Notes: generated from the letters alone by a model not told the origin. A DNA stretch of 64,000 nucleotides from Methylobacterium sp. J-070 (GCF_022829385.1 NZ_JAKSXX010000165.1:186001-250000), one strand, 5' to 3'; shown: positions 1-9,343, counted from the first letter of the stretch. Numbers and translations: made by a program.

Positions 1-440
1 CGCCGAGACGACGCAGCATCCGGTGCAGGGGCCGGGCGGGGTTCACGATATCGGCTGGCTGGGACAAGGAACGTCTGCTCCGGCTCTCGCGGATCACGGA
101 TACAATCTGACACACGGCCTGAGAATGGGCGGTTCCGCCGCACGAATGAAAGCCGAATGAATTCGTAACACAAAATTAAACGATAGGCTGGGCCGGGCCC
201 GGAACGGCGGCGCGGTCGCGGGACTTGGACGTGGACCTGGACGCGCACGGGAACGGATATGGCGGGCGGGACCGGCTTTCGCCGCCATCGCAGGCCGCAT
301 CTTTGAACCCGATGCGGCACGATCGATGCTTCCGGGACGGTGCGGATCTCCGAGAGGGTGGCGGAGACCGTGGTCCGGGCTCGCGCGGGTGAAACCTGGA
401 CCGGCTGCGGGCCTCGTCGGGACGACCCTGGGTCGACAGC
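1..440. other. Upstream region without a supported gene
   Basis: No convincing complete gene is visible here. One short plus-strand frame open from the window edge closes with TGA at about 108-110 and could be the last 35 codons of a gene lying to the left, but its translation is arginine-rich and I do not recognise it. The stretch at about 150-185 is AT-rich compared with its surroundings and could hold the promoter of the glycosyltransferase that follows. The longer minus-strand frames across this area have the composition of antisense shadows. Confidence 0.4.
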
Positions 441-1655
441 TTGCGCATCGCGATCCTCACGCACGCGACCGATCCGAGTGGCGGCGTGGTGCACGCCCTG
501 GCCCTCGGGGAAGCGCTCTGCGCGCTCGGGCACGAGGCCGTCGTCCACGCCCCCGATCCGACCGGGCGCGGGTTCTTCCGGGATGCGGCCTGTCCCGTCA
601 CGTCGGTGACGGCGAAGCCGGTCACCGGATCGGCCGCCGCGCTGGTCGGCGCCCGGATCGCCGACTACCTCGCCCATTTCTCGACGCCGGCGGCCTGCGA
701 TTTCGACGTCTTCCACGCCCAGTGCAGCATCAGCGGCAACGCCCTGGCGACCCTGAGCCGGCGCCGGCTCATCCACGGTTTCGTGCGCACCGTCCACGCC
801 GTCGAGCCGGTCACGGACCCGCTGCTCGCCCAGTGGCAGGAGCGGGCGATCGTCCATGCCGAGCGGCTACTCTGCGTCAGCGGTGTCCTGGCCGCAGCCC
901 TCGCCCGCGACTACGGCGCACAGGCGGAGGTGGTCGGCAACGGCGTCGACGGGACGGTGTACGGGCCTGAGCCGGGGCCCGGCGATGCCGGGCTGCGCCG
1001 ACGTCTGGGCCTCGGCGCCGGGCCGGTCTTCCTCAGCATCGGCGGGTTCGCGCCGCGCAAGAGCACGCTCGCGACCCTCGAGGCCTTCGCGCAGCTCCGG
1101 CGGGACGTGCCGGCCGCCCAGCTTGTCGTGGCCGGGGGCGCCGCGCAGGACGACCATGCGGGCTACGAGGCACGCTGCTGCGCCGCGCTGGAGCGCGAGG
1201 GGCTGGATGTCGGCCCGGGCCGGCCTGTGGTCCGCACCGGACCCGTCGCTCAGACGGACATGCCCGGCCTCTACCGGCTGGCCGACACGCTGGTCTTCCC
1301 CTCCGGAGCGGCGGGCTACGGGCTCTGCGTCCTGGAAGCCATCGCGTGCGGGACCCCGGCGATCGTCCCGGCGCGGCCGCCGTTCAGCGAGTACCTCGCC
1401 CCGAGCCAAGCCCTCTGGGTCGAGCCCCACGACACCGGTGCGCTCGCGCTGGCGATGCGGGCGAGCCTCGAGCCCGCGCGGCGGGCGCGGCTGCGCAACG
1501 TCGGGTGCGACCTCGTGCGGACCCACGCCTGGGAAGCCTGCGCGGCGCGCCATCTGCCGATCTACGCCGCCCTCGTCCCGGGCCCGGCGGCCGCGGGGCC
1601 GTTCGCCACGGGTTCGGCGGCATGGAACATCACCCGGATGCCGCCCGATGCCTGA
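441..1655 (+). CDS. GT-B glycosyltransferase, MSMEG_0565-like
   Basis: This 404-residue protein is probably a retaining GT-B glycosyltransferase that transfers a sugar from an activated donor; the acceptor is unknown. The N-terminus has the strand-loop-helix of a GT-B acceptor domain, with Gly-Gly-Val near residue 14. The C-terminal half has the donor-site pattern GYGLCVLEAIACGTP at about residues 293-307, with the glutamate spacing typical of GT4 enzymes. The start is a TTG at 441, which places the first beta strand right at the N-terminus as expected. The stop overlaps the next gene by 8 bases, so the two are probably translated together. The assignment to the MSMEG_0565 family rests on overall resemblance and on that neighbour, which looks like MSMEG_0570. 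Known members sit in a conserved cluster linked to nitrogen starvation, whose other genes are not in this window. Confidence 0.8.
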   Translation: MRIAILTHATDPSGGVVHALALGEALCALGHEAVVHAPDPTGRGFFRDAACPVTSVTAKPVTGSAAALVGARIADYLAHFSTPAACDFDVFHAQCSISGNALATLSRRRLIHGFVRTVHAVEPVTDPLLAQWQERAIVHAERLLCVSGVLAAALARDYGAQAEVVGNGVDGTVYGPEPGPGDAGLRRRLGLGAGPVFLSIGGFAPRKSTLATLEAFAQLRRDVPAAQLVVAGGAAQDDHAGYEARCCAALEREGLDVGPGRPVVRTGPVAQTDMPGLYRLADTLVFPSGAAGYGLCVLEAIACGTPAIVPARPPFSEYLAPSQALWVEPHDTGALALAMRASLEPARRARLRNVGCDLVRTHAWEACAARHLPIYAALVPGPAAAGPFATGSAAWNITRMPPDA

Positions 1656-1926
1656 GATGCGGTTTCACATCCGCTGGCCCGACGGGACGCGGGACGCCTG
1701 CTACTCGCCGTCCCTGATCATCAAGGACCACCTTGCGGTCGGGCAGGACTACCCCGTCGCGGACTTCGTCGCCCTGAGCCGATTGGCCCTCGGCATCGCC
1801 AGCGAGCGCGTGCGATCCCAGTACGGCTTCCCCTGCGGCCGGGCGCAGGCGCAGATCGACCGCATCGAGGAGACCGCACGCCGCCAAGGTGCCGGCACGG
1901 TCTACGTCGAGTCCTTCGAGGAATGA
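1648..1926 (+). CDS. MSMEG_0570-like nitrogen starvation response protein
   Basis: This small protein of 92 residues has no signal peptide or membrane segment. It begins MPEMRFHIRWPDG and has the short conserved core (RWPDG, YSPS, YPV.DF, AS.RV...YG) that I associate with the MSMEG_0570 family. That family is named for induction under nitrogen starvation in mycobacteria and cyanobacteria, and its biochemical role is not known. The ATG at 1648 lies inside the end of the glycosyltransferase gene, which suggests translational coupling. The pairing of these two genes is the main support for the family call. The gene converges on selB and is separated from it by a hairpin. Confidence 0.75.
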   Translation: MPEMRFHIRWPDGTRDACYSPSLIIKDHLAVGQDYPVADFVALSRLALGIASERVRSQYGFPCGRAQAQIDRIEETARRQGAGTVYVESFEE

Positions 1927-1930
1927 CCGG

Positions 1931-1955
1931 CGAACGGTCCGCGCGCGACCGTTCG
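1931..1955. terminator. Hairpin between convergent genes
   Basis: A perfect 9-bp inverted repeat (CGAACGGTC at 1931-1939 and GACCGTTCG at 1947-1955) with a 7-base loop lies in the 100-bp gap between the MSMEG_0570-like gene and the end of selB. It could terminate transcription from either side, but no clear T-run follows on either strand. Confidence 0.45.
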
Positions 1956-2026
1956 TTCCGCGAATCCACCGTGATCGCCCGGGGCGCCGTCCGGCCGACC
2001 CGCGGAACGCCCGGCCGACCGGTCGG

Positions 2027-4009
2027 CTACACCTGCTGCGGGCCCGGTCCCGGCGACGGCGCGGGTTCCTGACCTTCATTCCCGCCGGCGCCGTCCGGGT
2101 CCAGGCCGACGATGACCCGCCGATCCCCCGCCCGCCGGGTGAAGCCCGTGGCGTCGAGGTGCTCCAGGAGCGGAATGGAGAACTTGCGGGAGATCCCCAG
2201 CGTCGCCCCCGCCTCCCGGGCAAGGAACCCGGTCTCCGCCGTGGCGGCATTGGGAAAGGCCGCGGCCAGTCGGGATCGGGCGCTCTCCACCGCCTCCCGA
2301 TGGAACAGCACGGCGCGGCGCTGCACCCGGTCGATGGCGCGGATCACCGTGCCGGCGCCCACCAGGTAAGTCAGCGCCTCCCGCCGGCGCACGTCCCGGC
2401 CCACGGCCTCGGATTCGTCAGGCGGGTTCAGCCCGGCCCGCCGGAAGATCAGCTCCAGCCTGCGGGCGGCCTCGCTCTCGTTGCGGGCCGGATCGAAGTC
2501 GGCGCGGCGCCAGAGGCTGCCGGCCTGCGCCACCGTGCCGGACGCGGCCAGCGCGCGCAGGACCGTGCCGATGAGCAGTTCCGGGAGGGCCAGCATGCGG
2601 GACAGGCGCTCCAGCGCGACCCCGTGCTCCATCGGGTTGTTGCGGTGGTGCTCCGCCAGCGCCGCCAGGACGCCGGTGCGCAGCGCATCGAAGGCCGGCG
2701 CCCCGATGAACCGGTCGCCGATCTCGCGCGCGCCGGACTCGGCCAGCAGCCGCCTGACCCGGTCCGGCGCCGCACCGGCGAGGCGCGCGAGGTCCGCGAG
2801 CGGCGCACCGGCCGCCCCGACCTGCCCGAGGCGCAGGGACACCGTTTCGGCCGGCCCGCCCGCCGCCAGAGCCGCGAGATCGGCCATGCCGCGGGGGTCC
2901 CGGCGCCGGCGCCGCCAGCTCGACGGATCGAGCACGCGGCCGCCCGCCACGGTGGCGGCGGGGGAGTCGAGCCGCAGGACGAAGGGCTCCCGCGCGGGCA
3001 CCGCCACCGCTTCGGCAAGATGCAGCTGCGCCTGCGTGCTGCCGCCGGGCTCCAGCGCGTCGCGGTCGAGCAGGCGCAGGCGGGCCTCGACCTCGGTGGT
3101 GCCGAACAGCAGGCGGCAGGCGGTGCCGCTCGCCAGGGGCGCCTCCGCGCCTGTCGCCGCCGTGATGGCGACGTCGAGCCACGAACTCGGCGCGAAGTGG
3201 CCCGGCATCGACAGCGCCTGCCCGCGCCGGATCTCGTCGTGACCGATGCCGCGCAGGGCGACGGCGGTGCGCCGCCCGGGCTCGGCGCGCTCCACCGGGC
3301 GCCCATGGATCTGGAGGCCGCGGACGACGGCGGTCCGGCCACCGGGAACGATCTCGATGGTGTCGCCCAGAGCCAGCGGCCCGCGCCGCAGGGTGCCGGT
3401 CACCACGGTGCCGAAACCCGCTCGGGAGAAGACCCGGTCGACCGGCAGGTAGGGAAACCCGTCGTCGGTCCCGGCTTCGCCCTCGGCGAGCAAGGCGCCG
3501 AGCGCCGCGGTCAGGTCGGGAAGGCCGGCGCCCGTGACCGCCGAGGTCGCGATCACCGGGCCGGCCTCGATCCCGGCGCGGGCTGCGGCGGCGGCGATCT
3601 CGGCCGAGCGCGCCGCGACGGTCTCAGGGGTGGCGAGGTCCGCCTTGGTCAGGGCCAGGACGCCCCGGCGCACGCCGATCAGCCGCGCGATCTCCAGGTG
3701 CTCGACGGTCTGAGGCTTGATGCCCTCGCGGGCGTCGACCGCCAGCAGCACCGCCCGCATGCCGGTCGCACCCGACACCATGGCGCGCACGAACCGCTCG
3801 TGACCGGGCAGATCCACGAGGTCGATCTCGCCCGATCCGGCGGCCAGCAGCGCGAAGCCCGGGACGATGGACACGCCGCGGGCGCGCTCCTCCTTCAGCC
3901 TGTCCGTCTCGACACCGGTGAGTGCGCGCACCAGCGCCGTCTTGCCGTGATCGACATGCCCGATCACGCCGACGAGAAGTGTCTTCACCGCAGTCACCGA
4001 CCGGACCAT
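2027..4009 (-). CDS. selB: Selenocysteine-specific elongation factor SelB
   Basis: SelB is the GTPase that delivers selenocysteyl-tRNA to UGA codons marked by a SECIS element. The protein is 660 residues from the ATG at 4009. It has G1 (GHVDHGKT, residues 17-24), a switch region ending in RARGVSI, G3 (DLPGHE) and G4 (LTKAD), then the beta-barrel domains and C-terminal winged-helix repeats that bind the SECIS stem. A GTG at 3988 would put the G1 loop nearer the N-terminus and is an alternative start. A frame open further upstream to 4198 encodes a non-conserved leader and was not used. No selA, selD, tRNA-Sec or Sec-containing enzyme is seen nearby, so those must lie elsewhere if the pathway works. 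The length matches bacterial SelB. Confidence 0.93.
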   Translation of the reverse strand: MVRSVTAVKTLLVGVIGHVDHGKTALVRALTGVETDRLKEERARGVSIVPGFALLAAGSGEIDLVDLPGHERFVRAMVSGATGMRAVLLAVDAREGIKPQTVEHLEIARLIGVRRGVLALTKADLATPETVAARSAEIAAAAARAGIEAGPVIATSAVTGAGLPDLTAALGALLAEGEAGTDDGFPYLPVDRVFSRAGFGTVVTGTLRRGPLALGDTIEIVPGGRTAVVRGLQIHGRPVERAEPGRRTAVALRGIGHDEIRRGQALSMPGHFAPSSWLDVAITAATGAEAPLASGTACRLLFGTTEVEARLRLLDRDALEPGGSTQAQLHLAEAVAVPAREPFVLRLDSPAATVAGGRVLDPSSWRRRRRDPRGMADLAALAAGGPAETVSLRLGQVGAAGAPLADLARLAGAAPDRVRRLLAESGAREIGDRFIGAPAFDALRTGVLAALAEHHRNNPMEHGVALERLSRMLALPELLIGTVLRALAASGTVAQAGSLWRRADFDPARNESEAARRLELIFRRAGLNPPDESEAVGRDVRRREALTYLVGAGTVIRAIDRVQRRAVLFHREAVESARSRLAAAFPNAATAETGFLAREAGATLGISRKFSIPLLEHLDATGFTRRAGDRRVIVGLDPDGAGGNEGQEPAPSPGPGPQQV

Positions 4010-4371
4010 CTCTGCGGCGCCGCCATCCACACCGGCGCACCATTCACGATAACGGGGAATCCGCCTCGCGGGCTCAGCGTCGAGCCTTGGGCCGCCGATC
4101 GGTCGGGACCGGGGCGCGCGGGGCAGTTGAATTGTGGACAATTTATCCTGCCACGTCCCATCGATTTGGGAAAGCGTGATTTTCGTGCAGCGCAACATAC
4201 GCAGGAGGCGGAGACTGATTCCCGGGCCGCGCGCTTGACGCAGCGGCGGCGAGGGACCTTCCTTCCCGGGTCACGCCGAGGGCCCGGGGCGGGGCATGGC
4301 AGTGCGACGGTTCGTTGCAACCGAAGCGCCCTCCCGCGTCGTTGGGAGAGTCGGTTCACCGAGAGGAGAGC
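4010..4371. promoter_or_regulatory. Divergent intergenic region selB / CYTH-CHAD gene
   Basis: These 360 bases separate two divergent genes and should hold both promoters. A locally AT-richer tract lies at about 4128-4200. A GAGAGGAGAG Shine-Dalgarno stretch directly precedes the ATG at 4372. I looked for a tRNA-Sec here because selC sometimes sits beside selB, and found no cloverleaf. Confidence 0.4.
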
Positions 4372-5889
4372 ATGAGCGAGATCGAGAGCCACGCCGCCGA
4401 GGAGCCACGCGAGGTCGAGCTGAAGCTCGACTGCGCCGGTCCGGACCTGACGGCGCTCGCAGCCCATCCGCGCCTGCAGGGTGCCGCAGCATCCGAGCCC
4501 GAACTCCTGACCACGACCTACTACGATACGCCGGGCCGCGAGCTTCGGGCTGCCGGGTTGACCCTGCGTGTCCGCGCCCAGGGCGGGCGCCACATCCAGA
4601 CCGTGAAGGCCGGCAGCGGCGACGTGGGTCTGTTCGACCGGGCCGAATGGGAGAGCGAGATCGCCGGCGAGACGCCGGAGTCCGATGCCTGGGCCGGCAC
4701 GGCGGCGGAGGCCGTCCTCCGGGAATCTGGGGCGCCTCCGGAGCGCCTGTTCTCCACGATCGTGATGCGTCGGGAAATCCCCGTGACGCAGGGCGCCTCG
4801 CGCATCCTGGTCACGTTGGACGAGGGCCGCGTCGAGAGCCCGGCGGGCGACGCTCCGCTCTGCGGCCTCGAGCTGGAGCTTCAGGAGGGCGACCCCGCCG
4901 ACCTGTTCGCGGTCGCGCAGTCGCTCGCCGAAACCGTCCCGCTGCGCCTCAGCGTCAACGCCAAGAGCGCCGTCGGCTTCGCGCTGATCGACGGGCACGG
5001 CCCAACGGTCGTCAAGGCCGAGACCATCCAACTCCCGGACGGCGCGAGCGCCGGGGAGGTCTTCCGCCAAGTCGCGCGGGCCTGCCTGCGTCACCTGCGG
5101 CTGAACGAGACGGCGTTTCTCGAGGGCGGGCGGCCGCTCGAGGCCCTGCATCAGATCCGCGTGTCCCTGCGCCGGCTGCGCTCGGCCCTGTCGCTGTTCG
5201 CGCCGATGCTGGCGGAGGACCCGCGGGCGGCGGGTTTCGGGGACGAGATCAAGCGCGTCACGGAGCCCTTCGGGCACGCGCGCAACCTGGACGTGTTCCT
5301 GCAACAGACGTTGCCGCGCCTCGCCGAGGAGCGGCCCGACGCGCCCGGGCTCGACGGCCTTCGGGAGCGCGCGGAAGCCGAGCGGGAGCGCGCCTACGAT
5401 TCGGTCCTGGCGATCCTGGAGAGCCCGCAATGGCGCGGCCTCATCATCGACTTCGCGGGCTGGATCGAGACCGGGTCCTGGGCCGCGCAGCCCGGCGCCG
5501 CGCAGGACGGGCGCCACTTCGCCGCCCAGGTGCTTGACCAAGCGCGCCTTCGGCTGAAGAAGCGCGGCCGGGGCCTCAAGCGCCTCGATCCGCACACCCG
5601 CCATCGCGCCCGGATCGCCGCCAAGAAGTTGCGTTACGGCGCGGAGTTCTTCGCAGGCCTCTACACTAAGAAGAAGGCGCGGCGCCGGCAGGACAAGTTC
5701 GGCGCCGCCCTGTCGGACCTGCAGGACCATCTCGGCACGCTCAACGACCTCGAGACGGCCCGGGCGATGACCGAGAGTCTTTCGGGTCCACCGATGCCGG
5801 AGGGCGACGATCCGGGGACGCAGGACCTGCTCGAGGCGGCCGCCGACGCCAGATCCGAGCTTCTCGACATCAAGCCCTTCTGGCGCTGA
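4372..5889 (+). CDS. CYTH and CHAD domain protein
   Basis: This 505-residue protein joins an N-terminal CYTH (triphosphate tunnel) domain to a C-terminal CHAD domain. The CYTH signature ExExK is present as EVELK at residues 14-18, followed by the expected YYDTP and LR.R motifs. The CHAD half begins near residue 235 and is rich in conserved histidines and basic residues (HQIRVSLRRLRS; the later RHRARIAAKKLRYGAEFF). CYTH enzymes hydrolyse triphosphate substrates, and CHAD domains bind polyphosphate, so a role in triphosphate or polyphosphate metabolism is likely. The start at 4372 is supported by a strong GAGAGGAGAG site. The length fits YgiF-like inorganic triphosphatases with an added CHAD domain. 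Confidence 0.88.
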   Translation: MSEIESHAAEEPREVELKLDCAGPDLTALAAHPRLQGAAASEPELLTTTYYDTPGRELRAAGLTLRVRAQGGRHIQTVKAGSGDVGLFDRAEWESEIAGETPESDAWAGTAAEAVLRESGAPPERLFSTIVMRREIPVTQGASRILVTLDEGRVESPAGDAPLCGLELELQEGDPADLFAVAQSLAETVPLRLSVNAKSAVGFALIDGHGPTVVKAETIQLPDGASAGEVFRQVARACLRHLRLNETAFLEGGRPLEALHQIRVSLRRLRSALSLFAPMLAEDPRAAGFGDEIKRVTEPFGHARNLDVFLQQTLPRLAEERPDAPGLDGLRERAEAERERAYDSVLAILESPQWRGLIIDFAGWIETGSWAAQPGAAQDGRHFAAQVLDQARLRLKKRGRGLKRLDPHTRHRARIAAKKLRYGAEFFAGLYTKKKARRRQDKFGAALSDLQDHLGTLNDLETARAMTESLSGPPMPEGDDPGTQDLLEAAADARSELLDIKPFWR

Positions 5890-5979
5890 CGCTTTTCGCG
5901 CCACCCCGGGTCCGGAACTCCGCCGGTGCAGGGACGTTCGCCGGAAGGTCCGCGCGGTCGAGCGGGCTAGGGAGCGCGG

Positions 5980-7146
5980 ATGGCCCACGCGTACAGGTTC
6001 GGAATCGAGGAGGAGTTCTTCCTCGCCGATTCCCGCTCCCGGGGAACGCCGCGCGCCCGCCTGCGTGCCTTCCACGCCGCCGTGAGGGCTCGCGTCTGCG
6101 ACGCCGAGCGCGAGCAGCTCCAGTGTCAGGTCGAGATCGCGTCCCCGCCGACCGACGATCCGGCGGAGGCGCAGGCCCACTTGGGAGACCTGCGCCGCCG
6201 GCTGGCCGGGATCGGCGACGAACGCGGGATCCTGACCTTTGCCGCGGGCACGCACCCGACCGCGCGCTGGCGAGACCAGCGGCCCACCGACAAGGCCCGC
6301 TACCACGGCCTCATGGCCGACCTCCGGATGCTCGGCCGGCGCAACCTGGTCTGCGGGCTCCACGTGCACGTCGAGGTGCCGGATCCGGAGGAACGGATCG
6401 GCCTGATGAGCCCGCTGCTGCCCTTCCTCCCGGTTCTCCTCGCCCTCTCCACCTCTTCGCCCTTCTGGCAGGGGCAGGCGACGGGCATGGCCGGCTACCG
6501 GATGCGCGCCTATGCGGAATTGCCCCGCACCGGCGTCCCGGAGCTGTTCTCCGACGAGGCCGACTACGCCCACTACGTCGACGTGATGACCAGGGCCGGC
6601 GCCATCGCGGATGCCAGCTACCTCTGGTGGCACCTGCGCGCCTCGGTGAAATACCCGACCCTCGAATTAAGGGTCGCCGACAGCTGCACGCGCCTCGACG
6701 ACGCGGTCTGCATCGCCTCGCTGTTCCGGTGCCTCGTGCGCCGGGTCGTCCGGGACCGGACGCTCAACGCCGGCATGACCGCAGCGTCCCGGGGCTTCGT
6801 GATGGAGAATCTGTGGCGCGCCGAGTGCGACGGCCTCCGGGCGACGCTCATCGATGAGGCCCGTGGCTGCGGGGTGCCGATGGCGGCCTGCGTGGAGGAT
6901 CTGCTCGCGGCGACGGCCGAAGATGCCGAGGCCCTCGGCTGCGCGGCGGCCTGCGCCCGGGCTCGGCGTATCGTCGCGGAGGGTACGAGCGCCGACCGTC
7001 AGATCGCGGTCTTCGCCGCGTCCCGCAAATCCGGCGCCGGAGAGCGGGCCGCGCTCTCGGCCGTGGTGGACCATCTCGCCGCGGAAACCGCCGCCGGATC
7101 GACCGACGGGCCTGGGGGGCGCCCGCATGTCGGTCCGGCGGCGTAA
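5980..7146 (+). CDS. Carboxylate-amine ligase, YbdK/GCS2 family
   Basis: This is a 388-residue ATP-grasp-like enzyme of the glutamate-cysteine ligase type 2 family. The N-terminal motif FGIEEEFFL (residues 7-15) and the later LHVHVEV motif carry the acidic and histidine residues that bind metal and substrate in GCS2 enzymes. Members of the YbdK branch have weak glutamate-cysteine ligase activity in vitro, and their natural substrate is unsettled. No signal peptide is seen, so it is cytoplasmic. It stands alone, about 90 bp after the CYTH/CHAD gene on the same strand. The C-terminal 20 or so residues are low in complexity and probably disordered. Confidence 0.85.
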   Translation: MAHAYRFGIEEEFFLADSRSRGTPRARLRAFHAAVRARVCDAEREQLQCQVEIASPPTDDPAEAQAHLGDLRRRLAGIGDERGILTFAAGTHPTARWRDQRPTDKARYHGLMADLRMLGRRNLVCGLHVHVEVPDPEERIGLMSPLLPFLPVLLALSTSSPFWQGQATGMAGYRMRAYAELPRTGVPELFSDEADYAHYVDVMTRAGAIADASYLWWHLRASVKYPTLELRVADSCTRLDDAVCIASLFRCLVRRVVRDRTLNAGMTAASRGFVMENLWRAECDGLRATLIDEARGCGVPMAACVEDLLAATAEDAEALGCAAACARARRIVAEGTSADRQIAVFAASRKSGAGERAALSAVVDHLAAETAAGSTDGPGGRPHVGPAA

Positions 7147-7399
7147 CGACGGACACGGATCCGGCTGAGGGGGGGTCGCCGAGCCCGAAATCCGTCGGCC
7201 ATGCTGGAATGCATGGTCGTCACGAACATACGCACGCCCACGTTTCCGAAGGATGTCTGACCGGGCGAACGCTGCGGGCCGCGGCGCCCCGTCGGCGAAA
7301 AACCCGCGTCGCATCGACACCGGGTACCGCGGCGGCTTCCTTCGCCGCCGAGGTCTGCTATCGCTCACGCCTTCCCGCGGCCGCCCTCGACCGATCGAT

Positions 7400-7861
7400 A
7401 TGAGCCTCCTGCGCGATCTCTTCGGCCATGTCGGCCGTACCGTGACGGCCTACGCGGGTGACCGGGCGCTGATGCTCGCCGCCGTCTCCGCCGCAGCCAA
7501 CGTCATCGTGGCCGACGGGGAGGTCGCCAGCCTGGAATTCGACGCGGCGCTGAACGGGCTGCGCGCCGATCCGGTCCTGATGAAGGGCTACGACACGCTG
7601 ATGCTGGAGACCGAACTCTACGACGGGATCGCCCGGGCGCGAACCCGGCTGGGCCGGGCCGAGAACCTGCGCCACGTCGCGGCGGTGGCCGGGCGGCCCG
7701 CCGATCAGCGGGAGAACGTCTTCCTGATCGCCGCGGATGTCGCCGACCAGGACGGGATCAGCAACATCGAGGCCGGTGCGCTCGGCACGATCGCCGCGGC
7801 CCTCCGGCTCGACGCCGTCGCGCTGCTGCGCGCCAATCCCGTGCGCCGCCCGCTGGCGTGA
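7400..7861 (+). CDS. TerB-like tellurite resistance family protein
   Basis: The protein has 153 residues and is predicted to be all-helical and cytoplasmic. It shows the TerB pattern: a first helix with a VIVADGEV segment (about residues 35-42) and a later DQDGIS segment (about 117-122), acidic loops that bind metal in TerB domains. The ATG at 7400 was chosen because the frame upstream of it encodes an arginine-rich stretch without family features. Standalone TerB proteins have no proven role in tellurite resistance and are thought to act in stress or metal sensing. No ter operon partners are nearby. The 250-bp gap upstream shows nothing I can name. Confidence 0.75.
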   Translation: MSLLRDLFGHVGRTVTAYAGDRALMLAAVSAAANVIVADGEVASLEFDAALNGLRADPVLMKGYDTLMLETELYDGIARARTRLGRAENLRHVAAVAGRPADQRENVFLIAADVADQDGISNIEAGALGTIAAALRLDAVALLRANPVRRPLA

Positions 7862-7967
7862 CCGATCGGCTGGCATCGGCGTTGCTGATGCGGGGCGCGC
7901 CGTCGGGATCGCGGCGTTCCCTGACAATGGACTTGTCGCGCGGCGTCCCGCCGTGGAAGGAACCCGC

Positions 7968-9257
7968 ATGGACGATGTGAACCTGAACCGGACCCATAAT
8001 CTGCGCGCCGACGGTGCCCGGCTGTGGTCCACGATCCTGGAGACCGCCGCGTTCGGCGGCACCCCCGCCGGGGGCATCAACCGGCTGACGCTCTCGCCCG
8101 AGGACGGCCGCGTGCGCGACTGGTTCCGGGACGCCTGCGAGGGCGCCGGGCTGACGGTCTCGGTCGACGCCCTCGGCACCCAGTACGCCCTGCGGCCCGG
8201 ACGCGACATGAGCCGGAAGCCGATCGCCTTCGGATCCCACCTCGACACCCAGCCCACGGGGGGCAAGTTCGATGGTGTGCTGGGCGTGCTCGCCGGGCTC
8301 GAAGTGATGCGCAGCCTCAACGACGCCGGCATCGAGACCGAGGCGCCCCTCATGGTGGTCAACTGGACCAACGAAGAGGGCTCGCGCTTCGCCCCCGCGA
8401 TGATGGCGTCGGCCGCCTATGCCGGGGATTTCACCACGGACGAGATCCTGGCCAAGCGCGACGCCGCCGGCACCACCGTGGCCGAGGCCCTCGACGCGAT
8501 CGGCTACCGCGGTGTCGAGGCCGTCGGCACGCGGGAGATCGGCGCGTTCGTGGAGCTGCACATCGAGCAGGGGCCGATCCTGGAGGCCGAGGGCAAGACC
8601 ATCGGGGTCGTCGAGGGCGGCCAGGGCATCATGTGGTTCGACGGCATCATCACGGGCTTCGAGAGCCATGCCGGCACCACGCCCATGCCGCGCCGCCGCG
8701 ACGCCCTGCTGGCGCTCTCGGAATTCGCGCTGGCCGCCGAGCGGATCGCCCTGGCGCAGGCGCCGACCGCGGTGGCGACGATCGGCGAGGCCGCGATCCT
8801 GGCCCCGTCGCGCAACGTCGTTCCGGGCCGGGTGGCTTTCACCCTGGACGTGCGCGACCCGCGCTCCGCGACCCTCGACTTCCTGGAGGCGCGCCTTCAG
8901 GAGGCCGCCTCGGAGATCGCCGGCCGCCGGAAGCTCGATATCACGCTCAACCGGATCTGGCGGAAGGAGCCGGTGCCGTTCGACCCCGCCATCGTGGCGG
9001 CGGTCGATGCGGCGGCGGAGAGCCTCGGCCACGCAAGCCGCCGAATCATCTCGGGGGCCGGCCATGATGCCTGCAACATCGCCGCGAAAGTGCCCGCCGC
9101 GATGATCTTCGTGCCCTGCAAGGACGGGATCAGCCACAACGAGGCGGAATCCGCGACCCAGGGCGACTGCGCGGCGGGCGCCGACGTCCTGCTTCAGACG
9201 GTGCTGCGCCTGGCCAACGCGCCGCGGGCGGACGGCCCGCGACCGACCGCTCCGTAG
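7968..9257 (+). CDS. Zn-dependent amidohydrolase, M20 family (N-carbamoyl amino acid hydrolase type)
   Basis: The 429-residue enzyme belongs to the M20 branch that contains N-carbamoyl-L-amino acid hydrolase, beta-ureidopropionase and allantoate amidohydrolase. Two-metal-site motifs are visible: GSHLDT near residue 90, the GGKFDGVLG that follows, NEEGSRF near residue 134, and HIEQGP near residue 198. A dimerisation lid domain follows, containing the SHAGTTPM motif. The enzyme releases ammonia and CO2 from carbamoyl or ureido groups, consistent with purine or pyrimidine nitrogen salvage. Which of the three activities it has cannot be read from sequence. The start at 7968 follows a GGAAGGAA ribosome site. 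No hydantoinase or pyrimidine-degradation partner is adjacent. Confidence 0.88.
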   Translation: MDDVNLNRTHNLRADGARLWSTILETAAFGGTPAGGINRLTLSPEDGRVRDWFRDACEGAGLTVSVDALGTQYALRPGRDMSRKPIAFGSHLDTQPTGGKFDGVLGVLAGLEVMRSLNDAGIETEAPLMVVNWTNEEGSRFAPAMMASAAYAGDFTTDEILAKRDAAGTTVAEALDAIGYRGVEAVGTREIGAFVELHIEQGPILEAEGKTIGVVEGGQGIMWFDGIITGFESHAGTTPMPRRRDALLALSEFALAAERIALAQAPTAVATIGEAAILAPSRNVVPGRVAFTLDVRDPRSATLDFLEARLQEAASEIAGRRKLDITLNRIWRKEPVPFDPAIVAAVDAAAESLGHASRRIISGAGHDACNIAAKVPAAMIFVPCKDGISHNEAESATQGDCAAGADVLLQTVLRLANAPRADGPRPTAP

Positions 9258-9343
9258 CGCGCGGTCCGGGCTCGCGCCGGGTGCGCGGCCCGGACGCGGG
9301 CCCGGAGGTGTACGGCGCCCCAAAATCCCGTAAGGACCGCTCC

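Noticed and set aside
4010-4371. Possible tRNA-Sec gene beside selB
   Set aside because: No acceptor stem, long extra arm or TCA anticodon could be drawn on either strand.
1889-4375. Long plus-strand open frame opposite selB
   Set aside because: Antisense to the conserved SelB motifs; no recognisable domain.
3994-6633. Long minus-strand open frame (about 880 codons) opposite the CYTH/CHAD and GCS2 genes
   Set aside because: It is antisense to two well-supported genes and has an arginine/glycine/leucine-rich composition without family motifs, as expected for a shadow in GC-rich DNA.
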